DNA of 64,000 bases. It comes from Euglena gracilis. Lineage: Eukaryota > Euglenida > Euglenophyceae > Euglenales. Below, in pieces: positions 35,501 through 46,300 of this stretch. The DNA is taken from positions 33,271,455 through 33,335,454 of the forward strand of contig CP154954.1 of assembly GCA_039621445.1 (NCBI GenBank), written 5' to 3'. The first letter of the stretch is position 1. Every line of letters starts with the position of its first letter. A model generated the notes under the pieces. That model did not search any database, had not been told where the DNA came from, and saw only the letters and a program-made list of their open reading frames with translations. The position numbers and the translations under genes were made by a program.

Positions 35501-37906
35501 GGCTTGAAATAACCAAAAATGACCCAAAAAACGCCAACAAAATCCACAAAAGATTGTGAAAAATGACCCAAAATTACCAAAAGGGCGCAAAATGGCCAAA
35601 ATGCCATAAAAAATGCTCAGATTGACCCAAATTAGCCCAATATTTGCCAAACCAGTGACAAATGGCCCCCAAATTAGCAAAAACTGATCCATAATGCCCA
35701 AAATGGGTGTAAAACTGGATATTTGTGAGAAAATTATCCAAAAATGGTTTTAATTCTTCAAAATATACAAGAAAAATGCCAGCATCACCCAGCATCGCCC
35801 AGCAACACCCTGCATCGCCCAACATCGCCCAGCATCGGAACCAGGCTTTTGCTTAAGGACCCCGGGGGGGGGGGGGGGGGTACTGGCTAGCCAATCGGCT
35901 AGACACTGGAAAAAGTGGACCAGCTAGACCCCCCCTCCCCCCCCCCCCGGGGGGGGGGGGGGTCCGGGGGTCCCCCGGACTGGAAAAAAAAATTTTCCTC
36001 CGGCGCTGCGCGCCGGAGGAAAGATGAGGTTTTTAATAGGGTTTTGGCTGATTTTGTTCCAAAAATTTCCAAAAATGGCCAAAAACGGGCATTTTTGGCC
36101 ATTTTTGGGGGTCCCAAAAAAAATTTTCGGCGCTTCGCGCCGGTCACTGGAAAAAAATTTTCCACTAGCTAGCCCTGCTAGCAGACCCCCCCCCCGGGGG
36201 GGTCTGCTAGAAAACCCACTAGCCAAATTTGGACTAGCTGCAGTCCAGCCCCCCCCCGGGGGGGTACTGCAATCCCTTAAGCAAATGCCTGATCGGAACC
36301 CTACCTCTGGTCTCCAAAAATCCAGCATCACCCAGCATCGCCCTGCAACGCCCAGCACCATCAGAGGTGCTTGTTCCAGAGGGAAAGCTGCCGAATTCCT
36401 TCATCCATTCCCCTTCGGTCGGCCAACCACATGCAAGTCGGCCCTGGTCGGCCCTGGTCGGAACCCCCACCTACGGGGGTCCTGAAAATCATAGTCGGCC
36501 CTGGTCGGCCCTGGTCAGCCGTAGGTGCCTGGCTGGGGAGAACATGCCACGCTGATATCTCTGATGCTGGGAGAAAAGAATAAACCAACCTTCGGGGGGC
36601 ATATTGATTTTTGATGGGCTCAAATGACATTGCAGTGTTGGAAGCTGTGACAACCCCCCCATACTGCACGTTTGTGTTTGTGGTGATCTAAATCCCAGCT
36701 GGTTCTGTTCTATTGCAAATTTTTTGTTTGTTTAGAATTGGGAGTTGCAATTGAAAGAGTTGCAATTAACCGATCAAAAAACAAAAACCATGATCAACAC
36801 AAACAACACGGCTTTCAAACCCTAAGCAGGCTGCATCATGGATGAGTGTGAGGGCGTTTGCCTTGGGAACGTTCTCATTGTAAATGTTTAGCCAGCGGCG
36901 GTCGAGAACAGACCTCCAATATACAAATCACAATTTCCAAAAATGCAAAAAAGCAAATGTTTTTTTGGTTCTGTCACTGACGGGTTGGCTGATAGAAGGG
37001 ACGCTGACAAATTCCTATCAGGTTTTCTGGGCGGGACCCTGACAATTTCCCAGATGGGGAAAATCAAGGGGGGTACATCCATTTGTGAAAAATCGGGGAA
37101 AATATACACTACAAATATTTCAGAGACAACTACAAAGATTTCATTTCTGGTGCTCTATTACCCCCCCCCTGGTTGGGGTCGGTATAAAAGTCGTTGGGCA
37201 AAGGGGGTGCGGGTAACCCCTGGGGGGGGGGGTGCCCTGCCCCCTGCCTGCCCATGCCCCCACAGGGCGTGAACTTCCTTCAAAAGAAGCCCAAGAGGTC
37301 CTGAACAAAAAACCCCGTCGTGTGGACCGTTCAGGTGAGGTCTGAGTGAGAGCATCCACATCATAATTAACTTCCTCGTTGTTGTCATCTTCCAGGTAAC
37401 GGATATACGTGGAGGGCTGTTGGCAGCAGGCAATCAAATCACAGCGGAATCTTTTTTTCAATTTGGGGGGGGGGGGGGTGCGAGCTGACAGGAAAACAAA
37501 ATTTAGTGCTTTGTGTCGAAAAGCGAAATTTTCATTCAACTTTGGTCCACTGTTCATCAAACCAAATGGCAAAGCTACAACATCTCGCCAAATCACTTTC
37601 AAATACCTTCAAACAAAACATATCTCATGCAAACACACAACAAGAGTATTCCTGAAAGCAGGGGAAAAATGCTGCCATGTGTCCTGGTTGCCTGGATGCC
37701 ATTCCTCTTTCTGCACCAGGGGAACCTCAACCACAGAAAACTTCGGGGTTGGGATGCGCTTCAGGGGGGACGCAGCCACTGCGGAGTTGGCGGAGCCTTT
37801 GTTCATGGACGGGAGGCTGCGGCTCACATAGGGCCACAAGGTGCGGGCAGCTGGATGGGCACCAGCGCATCCGCTGCAATCCGCATGGACACCTGCAAAA
37901 CAGGGA
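29590..37906 (-). CDS. enhancer-of-polycomb/EPL1-like protein, exons partly resolved
   Basis: EPC/EPL1 proteins are scaffold subunits of NuA4/TIP60 histone acetyltransferase complexes in the nucleus. Three exons match the conserved region in order: about 35180-35040 (WEMLEAAFDRLEKLRG), about 34780-34610 (LQQLSDMYFWWRKRLYC...GKPLLPRFE) and about 31770-31586 (VLNVLRLIKRREQIKKEYF...IWDLLKR). An upstream exon at about 37906-37710 after ttttgcag includes RIPTPKFSVV and may be the N-terminal part. Further minus-strand exons with coding character follow: about 31226-31126 (GIKDVAQLLERCRMYEYPLHRLK), 30918-30768 (after a non-conventional intron, 31125-30919, that joins RPSPA to RLPARI in frame), and about 29951-29730 (after ccccag; LMDDLDNMDWAQ). 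Several joins are unsolved, so these last exons may belong to another gene. The family call rests on short motifs; confidence is moderate. Confidence 0.5.
30919..31125 (-). other. non-conventional intron in the EPL1-like gene
   Basis: The 5' end reads atgCAGGGTT and the 3' end AACCCTGactgg; the seven bases CAGGGTT and AACCCTG pair perfectly. Excision joins GCC to CGTCTC and keeps the frame between RPSPA and RLPARI. Its 3' half is a 158-bp CAGG-ended element (30924-31081), whose own left end (on the plus strand) supplies the intron's 3' terminus. Confidence 0.7.
30924..31081. mobile_element. 158-bp CAGGG-ended element, 6/8 TSD match
   Basis: The ends are CAGGGTTTTTTTTTAAAAG and GACTTAAAAAAAAACTCCTG. 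Flanks are ACGCCAGT (30916-30923) and GTGCCAGT (31082-31089). Its plus-strand left end coincides with a splice boundary. Confidence 0.7.
32270..33274. mobile_element. 1.0 kb CAGGCTG-ended element, TSD TTCYGAAC
   Basis: It begins CAGGCTGTTTTTTTTACC and ends CTAAAATACAGCCTG, with TTCCGAAC at 32262-32269 and TTCTGAAC at 33275-33282. It is longer than its relative at 12891 and includes further poly-C/poly-G and GGCGC-hairpin modules (32560-32930), probably nested insertions. It lies between exons of the EPL1-like gene. Confidence 0.75.
33620..33700 (+). repeat. isolated copy of the DPELCND-LDWMT peptide repeat, plus strand
   Basis: On the plus strand this reads GRINYFDIDPELCND then TQRLDWLTP, the same short repeat as found many times on the minus strand in the Misato intron. 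Here it lies inverted relative to those and in a different gene, so it is a dispersed sequence. Confidence 0.6.
35842..36291. mobile_element. 450-bp CAGGC-ended element, perfect 8-bp TSD
   Basis: The ends are CAGGCTTTTGCTTAAGGACC and CTTAAGCAAATGCCTG, with ATCGGAAC on both sides (35834-35841, 36292-36299). The interior resembles 12449-12882, including the CTAGC palindromes and the GGCGCTTCGCGCC hairpin. It is surrounded by CATCACCCAGCATCGCC minisatellite repeats. Confidence 0.9.
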
Positions 37907-37999
37907 AAAGATAAGCAGCGACAAAGGAAAACAAGCAAAAAACTCTCTCTCAATGCGTCAGTTGTTCAATGGGAGGTGGAAATGAGGATTTCAACATGT

Positions 38000-40860
38000 T
38001 TTCTGCCCCCCCACCCAACTTGTGCCCAATTTTTTGGTGAAAAATGCAAAAAAAAAATGGGTGCAAAATGGCGGACGTACACCTTCTGGACCATAGATTC
38101 ACTCGGTGACCAGGGGGGGGATGGGGACTTTTTCCCTGGCCCAGCCCACCCAGTTTTTTTTAACCCCCCCCCACAACCCCCCAGTCACCCACCCACCCAA
38201 AATCCAACCAAAATCGGCTGAAAACGCTGAAAAAAATTTTCCGGCCCGGCCTTTGGCTGAGAAAAAACCTGACCGATGGTGCACCTGCCCCCCGGCAGCC
38301 CCGGGGCCCCAACCATACCATTGCTTGGCGACCTCCCCCTAGGGGGGAGTGGGGTCACTTCCACTCTGAAAAAACCAGTCAGCTTTTTTCAAAAAAAAAG
38401 CCGCTTTACCCCCGGGGGGATCGGCCACTCTTGAATGCGCTCATGTTGTCAAGGCACTATTGCCAAAAAGACTCAAAAACTTACAAAAAAAACTTCCGGC
38501 GCCAGGCAAGCCACTTTTCCATTTTCGGGCCTACCCCCCCCGGGGGGGGGGGGGGGGCTCTTGGTCAGAAAACCAGTCAGTCACCCCCCAGGGGTGGGGT
38601 GGGACAGGTGTTAAGCAATGATGTGGCCCCAACCCACCTCGAAAACCCACCTGCCCCCAGGGTCACACAGATGTTAAGTGAATCTACAATCTGGACCCAT
38701 GGCAGGTGCTGGGGGGGGGGGGCAATAATCCCCCTTTACCACCCTGCCCAACACTTCACAAAGACTTACTCTGTCTTGGGAATGCAAAGAAATAGCAGGA
38801 ACACAGGCATTTTCAACGCCTTAAAAACCCGTGAAACAAAATGATAAACACAAAAAAAATCATTCTGGCAGATTATTCTATGACGCGCCAAAATGGAGTC
38901 ACAAAATCACGGCGAAAACAAAGCAACTCCAGTGAAAAAATGCTTCCTGGCATCATTGTCTGTGCAAATATTATTTATTTTCGACTCCATTTGATGCTCA
39001 GACCGCCTTGGGAACAAAAAGTTTTTTAAAACGCCAGACAAATTTTATTGGTCGCCACACCTAGCTGGCGCGGGGGTGTGGGGGGGGGGGCTAAAATAAA
39101 AACCTGGTTTTTGATTGTTGTTGCCAAGAGGGTAATGCCCAGTTGACTCCCACCCAGAAGCTATTTGATAGAGACTGCCAAAATATCCCTTCTTGTAGCA
39201 CAAGCGCAGATGTTGATTGTGAATCCGTCTTTGGTCTTTGGTGCAACCAACAAAAAATCCATCTAAAAAATCCTCAAAATTTATCGGTTGTATCAGCAAC
39301 CACATGCATGTGGGATACAAACAAACCCAACTACTTCTAAAAACTTGCACCAGACTACACTTCAATATCAACTTGAAACCTTTCTGCAAAATTTTTGTAG
39401 ATTCAGAGGAACAAATAGCATCGTCAGCAGGCAAAAGACAAAGGAAGCAAACAATTCAAAGTCGGTGGGGTCAGTGTGATAGCCAAGCACCCAAACGATG
39501 ACACTGAAACGACAGGGACAAGAAACAGATCCACCCCAAATGCTTTTCCATCTTTGCGTCCAACATCCCGGCTGCATTTGGTCAAACTTTCTTTTGGAAA
39601 ATCCTCTGCGTTCACTTAGTGCACTCTTTTCGGGGAAACAATAAAATAACGTTGCCATTTGAGATGCAACACAATTTGTAAATTTGTGAACTTTGGGAAC
39701 AATGCAAGCCCTTTTGCCAAAAGCAACATCAATGGTAAATAAATTTGTTCAACTTCAACAAAAAAAGGGAAAAAGCAAAACAGCTGGAGCCCATCAAAAG
39801 CACAAGGGGAATCCTCAACAAAGCCACAAGCGAAAATTCGTTTCCATTGATTAGCTCTGGTGTTCTGGAAGCAGGATTAGTCCGGAGTAAAATGCAAGGA
39901 ACGCCATTACGTCCCCTTTCCCATTTCCGGCTCTTCTGCCAGCGCATTTCTCGCATATGGGTTTGGCGGCCGAAGGTTTGGTGTCCAGTAGAGAAAATCG
40001 TCGCGGCGTTTCCATTTTCATTTGCTTGTGACGAATGATAAGAAATCCTCTGCACTGCAGAGGGTGCAGTGGCCCCTTTTCTTGGCTCCAATATCTTTCT
40101 GAGGGGCTCACTTTTCAAATCTGCAAGAGGGCAAGAAAGCAAGTTGGTTGGAAGTGTTAGGATTCAAAATGCGACCACTCAAAAAGAGGAGATATGGGTT
40201 CAGCCGTTGTACTACAGGGTGGGCAGGGGTGAGCCCCCACCAGATTGCAATGAAATTCAGCAATTTGAGTATGCAAAAACAATTTTTTTGCATTTTTGAT
40301 TTCCTTTTTTGTAAATTACTCTTTTCCCCAGGGCCGATTTTTCACCACATGCACCAACGCCGGTATCCACCCTTCCAACGCAAATTGGATTTTCACCTGT
40401 TCCCAGTCACTTTACCATCATGGAAAGTTGACATATTGGTTGAAATGTGAGTCAGTAATGAATTGTCAGGGGGGTCAAAACAACGCCATATGAACTGTAA
40501 ATTTTTTGAAAAAAATTTTCCACAACACGAACTGGTCCAAATCCTCTCACATCTGACAACTTCACCACGTCAATTCTCAAACAATGACAGAAACCCCTTC
40601 TTCATACATTTCTCTCACCTTGGCCCATTATGCCCCCATTGAAAAAAATACAAAAATCACACATATAAGCACACTTTTGTTGCATGAAAAAAGGGGAAAG
40701 CATAAAACATAACCAAAAGATACATGAAAAAAATATTCCTAGATACCCTTGGTCTTCAGCTCTTCTCAACACAAAATCAAAAAAAGCATCCACAGCATTG
40801 TCGACTTGGTTGGAGCCATGTCAACAATATTGTTTAACCTGAAGAATCAAAAAACAAAAA
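38000..40860. other. repeat-rich and AT-rich stretch, no gene recognised
   Basis: This holds a CATACCATTG/CAGTCA element (38310-38625) followed by about 2 kb of AT-richer unique-looking sequence. Minus frame 40142-39729 (137 codons, hydrophobic C-terminus) is the longest open frame but has no recognisable motif. The N-terminal exons of the EPL1-like gene may hide here. Confidence 0.4.
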
Positions 40861-41248
40861 AGAACCTTTTACGTCCAGGTGTTTTTTAAAGACCCCTGGA
40901 AGCTTCAATATAAGGGCAGCTGGGGGGGGAGGTCTGGGTGACCGATTTTTGGTCTGGGTGGCAAACTTTTGGCGAAGCGCCAGGACAAAATTTTGACCGA
41001 CCGCCCAAAACGGTCAAAAGTGCCATTTTGGGAACTGTTTGGGCAAAAACTTGTCAAAAATGCAAAAAAAATTCGGCACAAAGCTCCAAAAGAAAAAAAT
41101 TGACCTTTTGGGGGGTTGCCGGATGACCTCCCTGCTGGGGTCGGTCTGGACCTCCCTTGGCACGTGGGGGTGGGGGTGGTCCGGACAAGAACCTTGGGGG
41201 GTGGGCCGGGGAAAAAGGTGGGTGGGGGTTGGGGGGGGGCGCCCGGCA

Positions 41249-41529
41249 CAGGGGTGTGTGTAAGACCGGGGGGGGGAGGGTGGGTCCCCCCACCCACCCC
41301 ACCCCGGGGGGGGGGGGGAGGGGTCCCGGAGGAACCCACAAAAAAAAATGGCCGAAAAAAATCGCGAAAAAAAGTGCTAAAAATAGAATTTTTTTCGGCG
41401 CCTGCAGCGCCAAAAAAAAGTATATCCCACCCACCTCCGGGGGGGGCCCCCCCCCGGGGGGGCCCGGCCGGGCCCACCCCCCCCCCTCCTCCCTCCCCCC
41501 CCGGGGGTCCAAACTTAAAAAAATCCCTG
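41249..41529. mobile_element. 281-bp CAGGG-ended element, perfect TSD GCCCGGCA
   Basis: The ends are CAGGGGTGTGTGTAAGACC and CTTAAAAAAATCCCTG. GCCCGGCA is present at 41241-41248 and 41530-41537. The body is close to that of 10161-10416 and includes the hairpin CGGCGCCTGCAGCGCC. It sits inside an older element beginning at 40876 (CAGGTGTTTTTTAAAGACC). Confidence 0.88.
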
Positions 41530-42122
41530 GCCCGGCAGCCGAGCACCTTCAATACAGGCAAAAAAAAACAAAAAAAACCCCAAATCCCGCCAGACTGTCA
41601 TTTTTTTCCAAAATTGGCGGCCCCCCGCTCTACCCCCCCCCCCCCTGTCAACCGACTGGGTTCCCATAACCCCGACCATGGGGGGTGGCCATGCGCGCCC
41701 CCCAACCTACAACCCGGTGGTCGCACGACTACCGATTCTCAAAACCACCAACAGGGGGGGGTGATTGTACGTGCCCCCCTTATGTCAACCCCCAAAGGGG
41801 GGGGGGTCCTCAAAAAAAAGCCATTATGGCCATTTTCGCCCCCTTAATGTAAAATCGAATTGAAAAATGATCGATTCTCACCTGGGGGGCCAATAAAAAT
41901 GTTGTGTGGTGCAATTTTGCCTCCAACCAACAAAAAACATGGTTTTTTTTTTGTGCAATTTAAGCTCTTTTTTCAATCACTTGCAAAGAGTTGACAATTT
42001 ATTTGCACGCAAAAAAAATTATCTGAAGACACATCATTTTGAATTAAAAAGCAAAAACCCAGGAACCCAGTGCAAGTGTTGTTGGCGACTTTTGGACAGC
42101 GTGCCGGGAAAAAAGTCCACGG

Positions 42123-42408
42123 CAGGCTTCTTTTTAAGACCCCCGGGGGGGGGGGGGGGGGGGGGGGTCCCCCCCACCCACCCAGGGTGGCGCGCGCCCC
42201 CACCCAAGGGGGGGGGGGGCGGGGACCCCCCCAAAATTGGGCCCGTTAAAGGCAATTTTCAAAATTTCCGCGCTTCGCGCCAAAAAGGTATACCCAGCGC
42301 CTCCGGCGCGGGACCCCCCCCCCCAGGGGGGGGGTCCGGCCTGGACCCACCCCCCCACCCCCCCCCCCCCCGGGGGGGGGGAGGTCAGGTGACTTAAAAA
42401 GAAGCCAG
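42123..42408. mobile_element. 286-bp CAGGC-ended element, 7/8 TSD
   Basis: The ends are CAGGCTTCTTTTTAAGACC and CTTAAAAAGAAGCCAG; GTCCACGG (42115-42122) and GTCCATGG (42409-42416) flank it. It contains the hairpin GCGCTTCGCGC. Confidence 0.8.
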
Positions 42409-42703
42409 GTCCATGGTGGTTGCGGCTTTTTGCCCCAGCACATTTTTTTCAATCTAAAAATTAAAGTTGCAACACAGACTTTCAAGTTGGCAAGGCGGCA
42501 CCGACAAGAACGTTGCAGAGCAGATGGTTATAAAAAAAAACTTTCCATCTTGGTTACGGCACAAAGAAAGATTTTTCCCGTGATGTTAACAACAAGTGTG
42601 GGTTGGACTTATTCCCCCCTCATTCCTGGGTTGTGCTTTTTGAAAATCAAAATTTGACACACTCCCCTCATGGTAAGCTTTCTGGGGGCATGACTCCAAC
42701 ATG

Positions 42704-43203
42704 CAGGGAATTTCTTAAGGACCCCCCGGGGGGGGGGTCCAGCCTCCGGCTGGCCAAAAGGCTGCTTGCTGGATTTGAGCTGCTGGCTGGACTCCCCCCC
42801 GGGGGGGGGGGGGGGGGGGGGGAGGGGGGTTTCCGGGGTTGGAGCTGGCTGGGCTGGGCTGGGTCGAAGAAAAACAAAAATTTCTAACACATTTTCGACA
42901 TTTTGATGGGTGGAGCTAGATCAAGGCTGGGGGGCTGTGATGGAGGGGCTGTGATGAGGGGGAAAAATGCAGGGATAAGTGAGCTGGACAGCCCAGTTGG
43001 CTGGCCGGCCTGCGGCCGGCTGGGCCGGCCTTCGGCCGGCTGGCCCGGCCTCCGGCCGGGCTGGACCCGACTTTATTTCACTCGACCCCGGGGGGGGGGG
43101 GGGGGCTCCCAGCCCAAATTTGGGCTGCTGGCTGGATTTGAGCTGCTGGCTGGCTGGACCCCCCCCGGGGGGTAGGGTACCCTCCGGCTTAAGAAATTCC
43201 CTG
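42704..43203. mobile_element. 500-bp CAGGGAATTTC-ended element, perfect TSD CCAACATG
   Basis: The ends are CAGGGAATTTCTTAAGG and CTTAAGAAATTCCCTG, a 16-bp near-perfect inverted repeat. CCAACATG flanks both sides (42696-42703, 43204-43211). The interior carries a repeated GGCTGCTGGCTGGATTTGAGCTGCTGG phrase and CCGGCCTNCGGCCGG palindromes. It is almost the same as 45391-45894. It lies just downstream of the copy A stop codon. Confidence 0.92.
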
Positions 43204-43348
43204 CCAACATGACCTGTCAGCCGTACTGTCTCAAAATGGCCACTTAAAAAAGATAACAACTTCCCTGTAGCTTTGAGAATTACCAAATTGCTCCATGCAA
43301 CCATTCGCCCAGCTGTGGCCAAACAAATGACACGGATTGGGTGCATGC

Positions 43349-46300
43349 CTAAAGGCCCTTCGCGCTGGTGTTTGCCCGAACCACAAGGTGCCGGGTCTCG
43401 TCCAAGGGGTAGTTGTTCATGCTCTGGATGGCCCCTTGGGCCTCCTCCGGGGAGGTGAAGTGAATGAAGGCAATATTGCCCACCGGGTTGGAACCAGGTT
43501 GGGGTCGGCGAGGCCTGACGGGCACCATCGGCGGGCCGAACCGACCAAAAGAGCACAGCAAACGCCCAACCTGACTGGAGCCTCGGGTCAGCTGCACCTT
43601 GGAGATGGTGCCGAACCCCTCAAAGAGAGACTGCAGAGCAGTCGGGGACAGGACGGCAGCCGCCAATTGTGATGGGCGAAATGGGAACCGGGGACCAACT
43701 GGGCACCTTCGCAGGGCTCATCATTTGGACGGAAGACGGCCCCTCACTTGGGCCTATAGAAAACCGTGATTTGGCCCCAAAACAGGAAACCGATTGGGGG
43801 TTCCCATTGGGATCCCCGGGATAACTATTCCGATGTGCCGGCCGGATTAGGGTGTGAAAAAGATGCAGATATCAAAAAACTAGCCAGATAACGACAGTTT
43901 TGAAAATCTCCTGCTGAGCTGGCGGATGGGGGGAAACCGGCAAAACGACAGCGCTGCAGGACACGCGGACTGATTCCTCGGAGTCATCCCCCCCCGGAAT
44001 GGGAATGGGGCGACCGTCCTGCTCTCATCCCAATCATGGGGCACCCCGCCGACGTAGACAGACGTGGGGCTCGCCACTGCACCACCCTTGCCCCGGCCCC
44101 GGCCCTTGCCCAGCCCGCGGCCGCCGGGGAAGCCCGCCGGGGCCCCGTAGGCAAAGCCGCCCCCAAAGCCACCAAAGGCACCGCCACGGGGAATCTTGAA
44201 CGCCGGGCCACCGAATCCATTGTCCGCGGAAGGCTTTTTTCAAGCACGTGGCAATGCAAAACAGAATCACACAGAACGATTTAGGTGAACCACTCTGATT
44301 TTCTTCGAGGACAATGCCACCCGTTCAGGATTCTCACAAGGGATTGGTGGTAAAAAAAAATGGCCAAAAAATGGTGCAAAAAGAAAAAAAATGGAGCAAA
44401 ACAAGGGAAATATCCGGACATTTTCCAAAAATTTTCTGTCGCGGCCAAAATGGAATAAAAATATTTAACCAATTTTTGGTCATTGGAAAAAATTTTACTG
44501 CCGCCAGCGAACTCCCCGCAGGGTCAGTGTTGGGTCCAGGTGCCTGCCAGGGGGAAGAAAGATGAAGCCCCCTTCGGCCCTCCCGGCTGTTGGGGTGACC
44601 CAAAAAGGGCCGGTGTTGGGATTCGGATTCGCCCGACGTCAGGCCGGGTGGAGGGGTGCTGCTGTGGCTGATTTTGGCCCAGCTGCAGCAGCCCCCCCCC
44701 CCCCCCCCGGGTCTGCAAAACCCGACAGACATGAATAATCCTGCCCCGAAAAGACTGAGATGAGAAGAAGAAGATGAGGGGTTTAAAAGAAGCCTGCCCA
44801 AGGGGCCGCTTCATCCCAGTGCCCGGCAGAGCATCCCGCAGCTGCGTGGAGGACATGAAGACCTTCAGCGTTTGGGGGAAATCCTCGTCGAGAGGGTAGC
44901 CGTGAGAGGCAGGGGCATGCTCGCACTGCCGCCCGAAACCTTGGAGGAATTCCGTCCCATCCAAACGATGCAGAAACTCACATTCAAATGATGCGAGGAC
45001 CTGGGGTTCCAAAGCTTCATTTTAGGTCACCGATTCCTTTGGTTTTGCTCACTTCCGCGATATGTTGACATCGGTTCTCCGACCCCAAGAACAGCCCAAA
45101 ATAAAGGGGCCGGATTGGCTGGAAAATGGCCTGAGAAAAATGGGGATGAACTGGAAAACCTGGTGAGACAAAAAAAAGTCATCACTCTTGAGGGGGTTTT
45201 CTTGAATTGAGAGAGAGGACGTCGTGGGCTGAACCAAACATGGTTCTGCCTCTGGCTTTGAACCTGTGTTTGGTCGGTTGGAAGGTGAGGATGACCCTGG
45301 CAGAGCCACTCAATTGCTGCCTGTGCCTCTTGCGGTGTGCCAAACCTTGCATAACCGACCTGGTGCCCTGACTTGGTGGTGCCAGGGGACCAGGGAATTT
45401 CTTAAGGACCCCCGGGGGGGGTCCAGCCTCCGGCTGGCAAAAAGGCTGCTGGCTGGATTTGAGCTGCTGGCTGGACCGCCCCCCCCCCGGGGGGGGGGGG
45501 GGGGGGGGGGGGGGGTCTGGGGCTGGAGGGGGCTGGGCTGGGCTGGGTCGAGGAAAACCAAAATTTTCCAACACATTTTTGCCATTTTCGACATTTTGAT
45601 GGGTGGAGCTAGATCAAGGCTGGGGGGTTGTGATGGAGGGGCTGTGATGAGGGGAAAAAATGCAAGGATAAGTGACCTGGGCAGCCCAGTTGGCTGGCCA
45701 GCCTGCGGCCGGCTGGCCCGGCCTTCGGCCGGCTGGCCCGGCCTCCGGCCGGGCTGGACCAAACGTTATTTCACTCGACCCCGGGGGGGGGGGGGCTCCC
45801 AGCCCGAATTTGGGCTGCTGGCTGGATTTGAGCTGCTGGCTGGCTGGACCCCCCCCCGGGGGGTAGGGTACCCTCCGGCTTAAGAAATTCCCTGCAGGGG
45901 ACTCAGCAAGCGCCCCGTGGACGCTGTGTGCAGGGATGCCGAAGCGCAACCCCCCCACCCCAAATGGGCCATCTGAGGGCATTTCCCCCCAAAATTTTTG
46001 GCAATGGCCAAACCTCCCAGGGTCCACCCCGGAGTTCCAGGGGGGGTCTTCCAAATTAAAAAGCCTGAGCACCCCTGAGAAACCCGCCTAAGAAAAATTG
46101 CTGGGCCCCCCAATCCTGGGATGCGGGAGGGTCCAGCTTGTCCCCCAAAAGCCCAATCCAGCTTGGTCAGCATTCTTGAGCCAAAATCTGGAGGTGCAAA
46201 TCCAAAAGACCCCCCGTCACTTGGTGACCCACCCCCAGGGGGGTCCACCTCAGAGGCTGAAAATTTTGGGCTGGCTGGAAAAAGGCTGACCCCCCAATAG

